Both the position numbers and the translations under genes were made by a program. From the NCBI RefSeq assembly GCF_013240295.1, contig NZ_JABETK010000003.1, positions 248,001 through 312,000 of the forward strand: a stretch of 64,000 nt of DNA, written 5' to 3'. Position 1 is the stretch's first letter. The number at the start of each line of letters is the position of its first letter. Below the pieces are notes generated by a model. The model did no database searches and was not told where the DNA came from. It saw nothing but the letters and a program-made list of their open reading frames with translations. This document shows positions 56,824-64,000 of the stretch, piece by piece. This DNA comes from Neoaquamicrobium sediminum. GTDB lineage: Bacteria > Pseudomonadota > Alphaproteobacteria > Rhizobiales > Rhizobiaceae.

Positions 56824-57801
56824 TCAAACTCCTGTGAGTTCAGAAAGGACTGCCTGGGTGGTGCGCTGGAGCAGCAATACCTTGAACGCATTGTCCTTCG
56901 TGGGAGCGGCCTGCATCACGAGCGTGTCTGTTGCGCGCGCGAACAGATCAGGACCCGGTTTATTGCCCATGAGAATATGCTCGAAGGTCTCGTCTCTCCA
57001 GGGCTGCGGCGCGACGCCGCCAAAGGCAAACGCGGCGCTCTCTATAAGGCCACCCTCCAACCTCACGATGCCTGCAACAGACACGAGCGCGAAAGCATAA
57101 GAAGCTCGATCGCGTACCTTTCGGTAGGCTTGCCGCAACGCAGCAGGCGGCGGCAGCAAGACAGCTGTGATGAGTTCGCCGGGTTCCAGCACCGTCTCGA
57201 TATGAGGGGTGTCCTTCGGAAGGCGATAGAAGCTTTCGAGTTCGACCACACGCCGTGCGCCGTCGTCCCGCTCAATCTCGACGGCGGCATCGAGCGCCCG
57301 GAGCGCAACGGCCATGTCGCTTGGGTGCGTGGCTATGCAGTGCTCGCTACCCCCAAAGATCGCGTGGGATCGGTTGATGCCTCCGATGGCTTGGCAGCCG
57401 CTTCCGGGCGCACGCTTATTGCAGGGCATTGCGGTGTCGTAGAAATAATAGCATCTCGTGCGCTGGAGCAGATTGCCGCCCGTGGAGGCCATGTTGCGGA
57501 TCTGTCCGCTTGCACCCGCCAGCAAGGCCTTTGCCAAAACCGGGTACCGTTCCCGGACCAACCCATCAGCAGCCAGGTCGCTATTGCGCACCATGGCCCC
57601 GATCCTAAGTCCGCCGTCAGGCCGTTCCTCGATCCCACCGAAATCCAGCCGGCTAATGTCGATAAGTCGCTCGGGCGCAACGACCTCCAGTTTCATCAGA
57701 TCGAGAAGATTGGTACCGCCAGCCACAAAGGTTCCTTTGTCGAGACCCAGCCTGGCGGCTTCCGCAAGCGATGAGGCTCGTGCGTAAACAAACGGGTTCA
57801 T
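56824..57801 (-). CDS. paoB: FAD-binding subunit of aldehyde oxidoreductase (PaoB-like)
   Basis: 325 residues from ATG 57801, which overlaps the paoA stop as ATGA; the longer frame is not used. FAD site [13 protein letters not shown] and [13 protein letters not shown]. The segment [20 protein letters not shown] carries the extra cysteines for the [4Fe-4S] cluster typical of PaoB/YagS rather than XdhB. It relays electrons between the FeS and molybdenum subunits and FAD. Confidence 0.92.
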   Translation of the reverse strand: MNPFVYARASSLAEAARLGLDKGTFVAGGTNLLDLMKLEVVAPERLIDISRLDFGGIEERPDGGLRIGAMVRNSDLAADGLVRERYPVLAKALLAGASGQIRNMASTGGNLLQRTRCYYFYDTAMPCNKRAPGSGCQAIGGINRSHAIFGGSEHCIATHPSDMAVALRALDAAVEIERDDGARRVVELESFYRLPKDTPHIETVLEPGELITAVLLPPPAALRQAYRKVRDRASYAFALVSVAGIVRLEGGLIESAAFAFGGVAPQPWRDETFEHILMGNKPGPDLFARATDTLVMQAAPTKDNAFKVLLLQRTTQAVLSELTGV

Positions 57802-58307
57802 GAGCCTTTTGCCTTCGCTACATCCAGGATCGCCTCGATGATGTTGGGATAGGCCGAGCAACGGCAGAGGTTACCGCTCATCCGTTCTGAGACCTCCTGC
57901 GCCGTCAGGTCCGGTCGCCCGGCAACGTCGGCGGTCACGCTGCTTGGCCAACCCGCTTCAATCTCCCCAAGCATTGCTGACGCGGAGCAGATCTGCCCGG
58001 GCGTGCAATATCCGCACTGAAATCCGTCATGATGTATGAAGGCGCGCTGGAGAGCCGAGAGCCTGCCTGGCGCGCCCAAACCTTCAATCGTAACGATTTC
58101 CTCGCCGTCGTGCATGCAGGCGAGTGTAAGACACGAATTGATCCGGCGCCCATCGGCAAGCACCGTGCACGCGCCGCATTGCCCATGGTCGCAGCCCTTC
58201 TTCGTGCCAGTGAGACCGAGGTCATTACGAAGCGCGTCGAGCAGTGTTGTGCGGGTATCAGTCTCCACCTCATGGCTCTCGCCATTAATTCGAAGTTGCG
58301 TTCTCAT
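57798..58307 (-). CDS. paoA: (2Fe-2S) subunit of aldehyde oxidoreductase (PaoA-like)
   Basis: 169-residue two-cluster iron-sulfur subunit: [18 protein letters not shown] with a later Cys in INSCLTLA, and [13 protein letters not shown] with [13 protein letters not shown]. coli PaoA has a twin-arginine signal; none is present here, so this complex is probably cytoplasmic. First gene of paoABC. Confidence 0.92.
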   Translation of the reverse strand: MRTQLRINGESHEVETDTRTTLLDALRNDLGLTGTKKGCDHGQCGACTVLADGRRINSCLTLACMHDGEEIVTIEGLGAPGRLSALQRAFIHHDGFQCGYCTPGQICSASAMLGEIEAGWPSSVTADVAGRPDLTAQEVSERMSGNLCRCSAYPNIIEAILDVAKAKGS

Positions 58308-58377
58308 AACCGAATTACTTCACCAGGGTGGATGGTTCGCGCGTGTGCCGTGCCCAATAATCGAACGACCGCTCTGC

Positions 58378-59004
58378 TTATTCCACGGCAGGATAGGCCG
58401 CTGATTTCAAGGCAGACGCCAAATGCGCGGCGTTCGAGGCGGCGGTGTTGATCGCCGCGGCGACATTGTCCGGTGTCTGCTTCAGGTCGACATAATCAAC
58501 GTCGCCCATGGCCTCGCCGACCCAATAAACGCCAGCGTTGGCCGGGATGGTGAAACCGACGTCGTTCAGCGCCTGAAATATCGCTGCATGACAGTGATGC
58601 GCGCCGTCTTCATTACCGACGACGGCGACGACCGCCACCTTCCCAGACGCTGGCATATGCCCGTCCTCGTCCGTCTCGGAAAGGAACGCATCCATCCGCT
58701 CCAGTATCCGCTTGGCAATACTGGAGGGCTGGCCGAGCCAAATCGGTGTGCCAAGGATGACAATGTCGGCCGCAATAATCTTCTCGCGCAGCATCGGCCA
58801 TTCGTCGCCGTCGCCTTCATCGGACGTCACGCCGGGAAGGATATTGTAGTCCGCCACGCGCTCAACGCTTCCTTCGATGCCATGTCGTTCGAAGGCGGAA
58901 AACAGATGCGCGATAATCCTATCGGTGGAACTTTCTTCTTCCGCGTCTGAACGTTTCAGCGAACAGTTGAAGGCGATGGCGGTCAGTTTCCGCTTGCTGA
59001 TCAT
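58378..59004 (-). CDS. Flavodoxin-family NAD(P)H-dependent oxidoreductase
   Basis: 208-residue flavodoxin-like protein of the NADPH-dependent FMN reductase group: IAFNCSLK start, the FMN loop GTPIWLGQPSSIAKRILERM and VVGNEDGAHHCHA. Likely a quinone or FMN reductase acting in oxidative or general stress. The ATG (59004) overlaps the stop of the small upstream gene as ATGA, and both follow a predicted EcfG promoter. Confidence 0.85.
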   Translation of the reverse strand: MISKRKLTAIAFNCSLKRSDAEEESSTDRIIAHLFSAFERHGIEGSVERVADYNILPGVTSDEGDGDEWPMLREKIIAADIVILGTPIWLGQPSSIAKRILERMDAFLSETDEDGHMPASGKVAVVAVVGNEDGAHHCHAAIFQALNDVGFTIPANAGVYWVGEAMGDVDYVDLKQTPDNVAAAINTAASNAAHLASALKSAAYPAVE

Positions 59005-59246
59005 AATTGTCGCTCCCCGGCTTGCGCGTTGCGTGTGAGCGGGACGCCCATGAGAGGGGCAGGAGCGCCTGTCAAACTAGCCGCACCCGATCCGGGCTTT
59101 TGGCCGCCTCCCTCGTTGTTATCGGTCGACCAAACGCGTCTATCGCGTTTGTTGTCCGGAAGGCTTTTCATCTGATAGCCTTCCCCAACATGGTCTGTCT
59201 TGCGCTCCAGCTTGTCGGTAATTTTCGATTTGTCTCCGCGAGACAT
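59001..59246 (-). CDS. Small basic hydrophilic protein of the RGDKSKxTDK type
   Basis: 81 residues. The start MSRGDKSKITDKLERKTDHV and the GGGQKPGSG tail resemble a family of short, disordered alphaproteobacterial proteins often labelled plasmid stabilisation protein, though evidence for that name is weak. Co-translated with the flavodoxin-like gene. A predicted general-stress promoter begins about 30 bases upstream. Confidence 0.7.
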   Translation of the reverse strand: MSRGDKSKITDKLERKTDHVGEGYQMKSLPDNKRDRRVWSTDNNEGGGQKPGSGAASLTGAPAPLMGVPLTRNAQAGERQL

Positions 59247-59275
59247 AACTGGGCTCCGTGTCGGTCTATCCGACT

Positions 59276-59300
59276 AACGGAAGATCGACCTGGACGTTCC
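59276..59300 (-). promoter_or_regulatory. EcfG general-stress promoter (predicted)
   Basis: On the minus strand GGAAC (59300-59296), 16-base spacer, CGTT (59279-59276): an exact match to the alphaproteobacterial EcfG consensus. It lies upstream of the small-protein/flavodoxin operon. Confidence 0.7.
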
Positions 59301-59445
59301 TCGCAAAGCTTCCGAAATTATCAGCGAAGGTGCTGGTGGGAATGCTGGAGTAGGACCGGCGAGCGGAAACGCCGATGGTCAATGCCTCCATAGAGCCTGA
59401 GGCGCAGGTCGATGATCCTTCTGTTCGAGGCACAGCGCGAGAAAA

Positions 59446-60021
59446 ATGAGCGATCAAATAAAGACGCAAGCGGGACTGAATCATGAGTTTTTTGAGCGCG
59501 ATGCAGTAGAGGTCGCCCGCGAGCTGATTGGCTTTGAGTTACTGGTCGCAGGAGTGGGTGGCTGGATCATCGAGACCGAGGCGTACACGCCGGACGATCC
59601 GGCCTCTCACAGTCATCGCGGCAGAACGGCGCGAAATGCAACGATGTTCGGTCCTCCAGGTAGGGCGTACGTGTATCGCTCGTATGGATTGCACTGGTGC
59701 TTGAACGCCGTTTGCCGTCCCGGAAGCGCGGTGTTGTTGAGGGCGATAGAGCCGATCTGCGGGGTCGATGTCATGAAGGCGAGGCGCTCCGTCGATTCCA
59801 TGCGATTGCTTGCATCGGGGCCCGGGCGGCTTTGTCAGGCCTTGGCGATCGATCGCACCCATGATGGGGCGTCCCTGTTCGAAAGCCCATTCAGCCTGAG
59901 CGCCGCCCGTCCTCATCTGGATGTCATTTGTGGTCCTCGTGTCGGCATCACGCGCGCAACCACCAACCCCTGGCGGTTTGGCCTCGCCGGCTCACCGTAT
60001 CTCAGCCGTCGTTTTTTCTGA
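59446..60021 (+). CDS. DNA-3-methyladenine glycosylase (AAG/MPG family)
   Basis: 191-residue base-excision repair enzyme that removes alkylated purines. Visible: FFERDAVEVARELIGFELL, the catalytic region IIETEAYTPDDPASHSHRGRT with the active Glu, NATMFGPPGRAYVYRSYG, and RAIEPICG. Normal length for bacterial MPG. It stands alone next to stress genes; own promoter not identified. Confidence 0.93.
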   Translation: MSDQIKTQAGLNHEFFERDAVEVARELIGFELLVAGVGGWIIETEAYTPDDPASHSHRGRTARNATMFGPPGRAYVYRSYGLHWCLNAVCRPGSAVLLRAIEPICGVDVMKARRSVDSMRLLASGPGRLCQALAIDRTHDGASLFESPFSLSAARPHLDVICGPRVGITRATTNPWRFGLAGSPYLSRRFF

Positions 60022-60254
60022 CTACGGGTCTCTCGGCCCAAGCAGCGATTTCGCCGCCTAACATCTAGTTCGAACTGCAGCCTGCTTGAACGCGGTGACT
60101 ATGATGGCCGGAGTGTGCGAGCCCCTGTCCATCGAGCAGGAGCGGGCGCATTCTAGCGCGGAGGAACGTCGTCAACGAATAGCGTTCGGCAAGGCGGTCT
60201 CATCGGCCCTGCTCGCTTCGCCTCTCCATCGCAATAAAGTTTTCTGAGCGCGGG

Positions 60255-60279
60255 GAACACTACGCCATGTCTGTTGTTT
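60255..60279 (+). promoter_or_regulatory. EcfG-type promoter (predicted)
   Basis: GGAAC (60255-60259), 16-base spacer, TGTT (60276-60279; consensus CGTT). About 67 bases before the yciF ATG. Confidence 0.5.
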
Positions 60280-60345
60280 ATCACCGGTCAATCAAGCTCG
60301 GGTGGGCTTCCACCTATCCACACATGCTGTGAAAGGGACGCGAAA

Positions 60346-60843
60346 ATGGCCAAGGAAAAAACGCTCGAAGACCTGTTCCACGATACCCTGAAGGACATCT
60401 ACTACGCCGAACGCAAAATCCTGAAGGCGCTGCCGAAGATGAAGCGCGCCGCGAAGTCTGACGATCTGAAAGCCGCCTTCGAGAAGCATCGCGAGGAAAC
60501 GGAAGGTCACGTTGAACGCCTCCAGCAGGTGTTCGAGATTCTCGGAAAGCAGCCCCGCGGAAAGACATGCGATGCCATCGAGGGCATCGTCGCCGAGGGC
60601 GAAGAGATCATGGAAGAATTCAAGGACACCGATGCCCTTGATGCAGGCCTGATCTCTGCGGCTCAGGCCGTCGAGCACTACGAGATCACCCGGTACGGCA
60701 AGCTGAAGCGCTGGGCAACCGAACTGGGCATGGCTGATGCGGCAAAATTGCTTGATCAGACATTGCAGGAAGAATCCAAAACCGACGCCGACCTAACCAA
60801 GTTGGCGGATGCCTCCGCCAATCAGCGCGCAAAGGCTGCCTGA
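60346..60843 (+). CDS. yciF: YciF/YciE-like ferritin-fold stress protein (DUF892)
   Basis: 165 residues from ATG 60346 (MAKEKTLEDLFHDTLKDIYY); the frame to 60274 lies over the promoter. Four-helix ferritin-like domain with repeated acidic/His metal ligands (DIYYAERKILKALPK, EKHREETEGHVERL, AAQAVEHYEITRYG). Typical member of the alphaproteobacterial general-stress set. A hairpin terminator follows, before the catalase gene. Confidence 0.9.
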   Translation: MAKEKTLEDLFHDTLKDIYYAERKILKALPKMKRAAKSDDLKAAFEKHREETEGHVERLQQVFEILGKQPRGKTCDAIEGIVAEGEEIMEEFKDTDALDAGLISAAQAVEHYEITRYGKLKRWATELGMADAAKLLDQTLQEESKTDADLTKLADASANQRAKAA

Positions 60844-60855
60844 TCAGAAGTTCCA

Positions 60856-60881
60856 AAGGCCCGGGATCGCTCCCGGGCCTT
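60856..60881 (+). terminator. Hairpin terminator after yciF
   Basis: AAGGCCCGGGA / TCCCGGGCCTT, an 11-bp stem with loop TCGC, 12 bases after the yciF stop. Followed by TGTCGCTTTC, a weak T-tract. Confidence 0.65.
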
Positions 60882-60939
60882 GTCGCTTTCTGACCAGGAC
60901 GTCAACGCGGTATTCGCCAGCTAGCAGGAGCCAAGCACC

Positions 60940-63059
60940 ATGGCTAAGAACTCAGGCCGATCCAGCCGCAAGCCTCATGCGGCCACGATCCACGACCAAT
61001 CACTCATGCGCGGACATGGCGGCGAACTTCATCAGACCGCAGAAGGCGATACACCGGTACTGACAACCGCGCAGGGCGCGCCGGTGGCGGACGACCAGAA
61101 CACCCTCAAATATGGAGAGCGCGGTCCAAGTCTGATCGAAGATTTTCACTTCCGCGAGAAAATCTTTCATTTTGATCACGAGCGTATCCCCGAGCGCGTG
61201 GTCCATGCCCGTGGTTACGGCGCTCACGGCTATTTCGAGACCTATGAATCACTCAAGAAATACACGCGCGCGGATATCTTCCAGCGCGCCGGAGAGAAAA
61301 CGCCGGCTTTCGTGCGCTTCTCGACGGTGGCTGGGTCTAAAGGTTCATTCGACCTGGCGCGAGACGTGCGAGGCTTCGCCGTCAAGCTTTACACCCAGGA
61401 AGGCAACTGGGACATCGTCGGCAACAATATACCGGTCTTCTTCATTCAGGATGCGATCAAGTTTCCCGATGTGATCCATTCCGTGAAGCCAGAACCCGAC
61501 CGCGCTTTCCCCCAAGCGCAATCGGCGCATGACAATTTCTGGGACTTCATCTCGCTCACACCGGAATCGATGCACATGATCATGTGGGTCATGTCCGACC
61601 GCGCGATCCCGCGTTCTTTTCGGTTTATGGAAGGGTTCGGGGTTCACACCTTCCGGTTCCTCAATGACAAGGACGAATCCACCTTCGTCAAGTTTCTCTG
61701 GAAACCCAAACAGGGCCTGCAATCCGTCGTCTGGAATGAGGCGGTCAAGATAAACGGCGCCGATCCGGACTTTCACCGGCGTGACTTGTGGGACGCGATT
61801 CAAGCCGGAGACTTTCCGGAGTGGGAACTGTGCGTCCAACTTTTCGATCAGGATTTTGCCGACAGCTTCGAGTTTGACGTTCTCGATCCTACAAAGCTGA
61901 TTCCCGAGGAGCTCATCGAGCCGGTACCTGTGGGTCGTCTTGTGCTCGATCGCATGCCCGACAATTTCTTCGCTGACACGGAACAGGTCGCTTTCATGAC
62001 CCAGAATGTTCCGCCCGGCATAGACTTCTCGGACGACCCGCTGCTACAGGGCCGGAATTTCTCCTATCTGGACACGCAACTGAAGCGCTTGGGCTCGACC
62101 AACTTCACCCATCTGCCGATTAACGCACCCAAATGCCCGTTCCATCACTTTCAGCAGGACGGACACATGGCGATGCGCAATCCGAGCGGCCGCGCCAATT
62201 ACCAACCGAACTCGTGGGGGAAGGTCCGCGCGAAAGCCCGCAGCGCGGGTTTCGATCATTCGTCGACGACGTCAATGGACCCAAGGTCCGACTGCGTGCC
62301 GAAAGCTTTGCCGATCACTACAGTCAGGCACGTCAGTTCTTCATCAGCCAGACTGTTCACGAGCAAAAACACATCGTCATGGCGCTCACCTTTGAACTCT
62401 CAAAGGTAGAGACCCCTGTTATCCGCGAGCGGATGGTCTCTCATCTCCTGAACATCGATGAAGGACTGGCTGAATCTGTCGCCGAGAAACTGGGTATGCG
62501 CAAGCTACCTGAGCCCGCAGAGGCTGCGGTCTCGCCTCGCAATGACCTGCCCGCCTCGGACGCGTTGAGCATCATCAAGAACGGTCCGGCAAGCTTTGCC
62601 GGTCGCAAGGTCGGCGTTCTAGTCAGCGATGGAGCCGATACAAAACTCATCAAGGGACTTTCGACAGCGCTCAAGAAAGAGGGCGCGACAATGGAAATCG
62701 TCGCGCCGTATATCGGCGGCGTGGAGACTTCCGATGGGAGCATGATCGAGGCAGATCACATGATCGACGGCGGTCCTTCCGTGTTGTTCGATGCGGTCGC
62801 GATCATCGTGTCGGAAGCCGGCGCCGAACGGTTGGCTGGGGAAGCCGCGGCTCGAGACTTTGTGGCCGACGCCTTCGCCCACCTGAAATACATTGGCTAT
62901 ACGGATGCCGCCGCTGCGCTTCTCATCAAGGCGGCCGTCCCGGTGGACAGTGGGGATGAAGGCCTGATTCCGCTTTCCGCTGCCAAAGAAGCCGCCGCAT
63001 TCGTCTCGGCCTGCCGAAAACTTCGGGTTTGGGCGCGGGAAGAGGCAGTAAAGCTCTGA
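60940..63059 (+). CDS. katE: Large-subunit catalase (KatE/HPII type), frameshifted
   Basis: Monofunctional heme catalase, 2 H2O2 to 2 H2O + O2. Active-site H89 ([12 protein letters not shown]) and N162 (VGNNIPVFF), heme-ligand Tyr in [14 protein letters not shown], then a C-terminal DJ-1/PfpI-like domain ([17 protein letters not shown]) found only in large catalases. One G missing from the run at 62216-62220 splits the gene; repaired length is about 706 residues. Follows yciF, in keeping with a general-stress role. Confidence 0.92.
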
Positions 63060-63074
63060 AGCCGTGAGAACGCG

Positions 63075-63686
63075 ATGAGCGCGCAGGGCCTCATCCATGG
63101 ACCACTCGGCAGGAACTGCATCCATCTTTGCGTGGATATGCAGGGCCTGTTCGAGCCGGGGGCACCATGGGCAGTGCCATGGATGGAACGTGTCGTGCCT
63201 GTCATCGAAGCGCTGACAGAAGCACACGCTGCATCGACAATCTTTACGCGTTTCATTCCGGTCGAACGAGCCGAGGAAGCGCCTGGCAGCTGGTCGCGCT
63301 ACTACCGCCGTTGGGCTGACGTGACGCTTGCGAAGATTGACCCGGCTTTGGTGGCAATCGTGCCGACGCTAGCCCGTTTCATTCCACCAGCGCGGGTGTT
63401 GGATAAACATGTATATTCCCCCTGGACGGAACGTACACTTGACCGTCTCTTGGGCGGTTCAGAAACGGACGCCATCGTGATCACGGGCGGCGAAACCGAT
63501 GTGTGTGTACTCGCCACCGTGCTTGGGGCCGTCGATCGCGGATACCGCGTTGTGCTCGTAGCCGACGCTATCTGCAGCTCCGCCGATGAAACCCATGACG
63601 CGCTCATGCGGGTCTATCGCAGCCGGTTCAGCGAACAAATCGAATTGGCGACGGTTGAGGAAATTCTCGACGGCTGGCGCGTTTGA
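63075..63686 (+). CDS. Isochorismatase-family cysteine hydrolase
   Basis: 203-residue hydrolase: Asp in HLCVDMQGLF, Lys in DKHVYSPW and nucleophilic Cys in GGETDVCVLATVLGAVDRGY form the expected triad of the nicotinamidase/isochorismatase fold. Substrate unknown. It begins 15 bases after the catalase stop and is probably co-transcribed. Confidence 0.9.
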   Translation: MSAQGLIHGPLGRNCIHLCVDMQGLFEPGAPWAVPWMERVVPVIEALTEAHAASTIFTRFIPVERAEEAPGSWSRYYRRWADVTLAKIDPALVAIVPTLARFIPPARVLDKHVYSPWTERTLDRLLGGSETDAIVITGGETDVCVLATVLGAVDRGYRVVLVADAICSSADETHDALMRVYRSRFSEQIELATVEEILDGWRV

Positions 63687-63720
63687 AGAAGCCCTGTGCC
63701 TCAAATCTGGAGTTGAACCA

Positions 63721-64000
63721 ATGCAGCCAGAGTCATGGAACGGAGGCTGCCTGTGCGGCTCTTGCCGCTACACGGTGAGCGGCAAACCTTCGCATGTTGG
63801 CTACTGTCATTGCAGCATGTGCCGCCGCGCCACTGGCGGGCCTTTTGCCGTACTCGTCAGAGTCGAAGGCCAAATCGTGGAATGGAGCCGTGTGCCGGCT
63901 AGCTACAGGTCTTCGCCAATTGCCACGCGTGGGTTTTGTCCCACCTGTGGTACACCGCTCTATCTGCAATATGACGGCGACAGTCGCATTCGATTGCTCG
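63721..64000 (+). CDS. GFA/CENP-V-type zinc protein, partial at window edge
   Basis: 93 codons from ATG 63721 open to the window end. Zinc-binding cysteines in CLCGSCRY, CHCSMCRR and FCPTCGTPLY are the glutathione-dependent formaldehyde-activating (GFA) family signature. Most members have no proven function. Starts 34 bases after the hydrolase stop. Confidence 0.88.
   Translation, partial: MQPESWNGGCLCGSCRYTVSGKPSHVGYCHCSMCRRATGGPFAVLVRVEGQIVEWSRVPASYRSSPIATRGFCPTCGTPLYLQYDGDSRIRLL

Overview
The window reads as accessory DNA of a GC-rich alphaproteobacterium, most likely a member of the Hyphomicrobiales (rhizobia and relatives). The basis is the codon use, the Rieske, CueR, CsoR, TniABQ and PaoABC sequences, and two promoters of the GGAAC-N16-CGTT/TGTT type used by the alphaproteobacterial general-stress sigma factor EcfG. 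No rRNA, tRNA, CRISPR array or replication origin was seen. The composition is island- or plasmid-like: two complete IS elements, a TniABQ transposon, at least eight gene relics, and a concentration of copper, redox and stress genes.

Layout. (1) 0-9.2 kb: end of a Rieske gene (minus strand), then a plus-strand operon of a CopB-type P1B ATPase, a PRPP-synthetase-like enzyme, a phosphoketolase-family TPP enzyme, a beta-CASP metallo-beta-lactamase nuclease and an archaeal-type (AMP-phosphorylase-like) nucleoside phosphorylase. (2) 9.4-15.9 kb: cytochrome c, a truncated multicopper oxidase, an IS3-type element, a truncated FtsH, a NifX-like small protein behind an FNR/FixK-like box, and a second IS3-family element with clean ends and a 3-bp target duplication. 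(3) 16-20.5 kb: Crp/Fnr regulator, EamA transporter, ECF sigma factor with a Cys-rich tail, and a glucoamylase-like protein. (4) 20.9-32.2 kb: a second CopB ATPase followed by periplasmic copper-type proteins (DUF2946-like, YVTN propeller, Spy-like, DUF411), an ATP-grasp-like protein, phosphoketolase, acetate kinase and type II GAPDH. (5) 32.2-35.7 kb: relics (IstA, CopA N-terminus, cytosine deaminase, ion channel, ABC ATPase) around an intact APC permease. (6) 35.8-40.4 kb: copper-sensing and redox cluster (CsoR with operator, cytochrome c, DUF305, L,D-transpeptidase, cytochrome b561, CueR with its promoter, cytochrome c-prime). (7) 40.4-44.0 kb: cargo-free TniABQ transposon, then a truncated alpha-helical protein. 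(8) 46-53.2 kb: two orphan DUF4143 AAA ATPases, each preceded by a short tandem array of a 9-14 bp motif with a period of 23 or 22 bp, with an isoquinoline-oxidoreductase-like iorAB pair and an AraC regulator between them. (9) 53.4-64 kb: CMD-family protein, PaoABC-type aldehyde oxidoreductase, and a general-stress group (flavodoxin-like protein, 3-methyladenine glycosylase, YciF, large catalase, isochorismatase-like hydrolase, GFA protein).

How the genes may work together. Two CopB ATPases each head a run containing a phosphoketolase-type enzyme. One run adds a nuclease and an AMP-phosphorylase-like enzyme; the other adds acetate kinase and GAPDH. Together they look like a route from RNA or nucleotides to pentose phosphates to acetyl phosphate and ATP, joined to metal export and respiratory redox proteins, as expected under oxygen limitation or metal stress. 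This is inference from gene content.

Caution. At least fifteen single-base indels break otherwise normal genes, and many lie in G or C runs. This looks like uncorrected sequencing error, though real decay cannot be excluded from the sequence alone. Affected genes are described as they would read when repaired.
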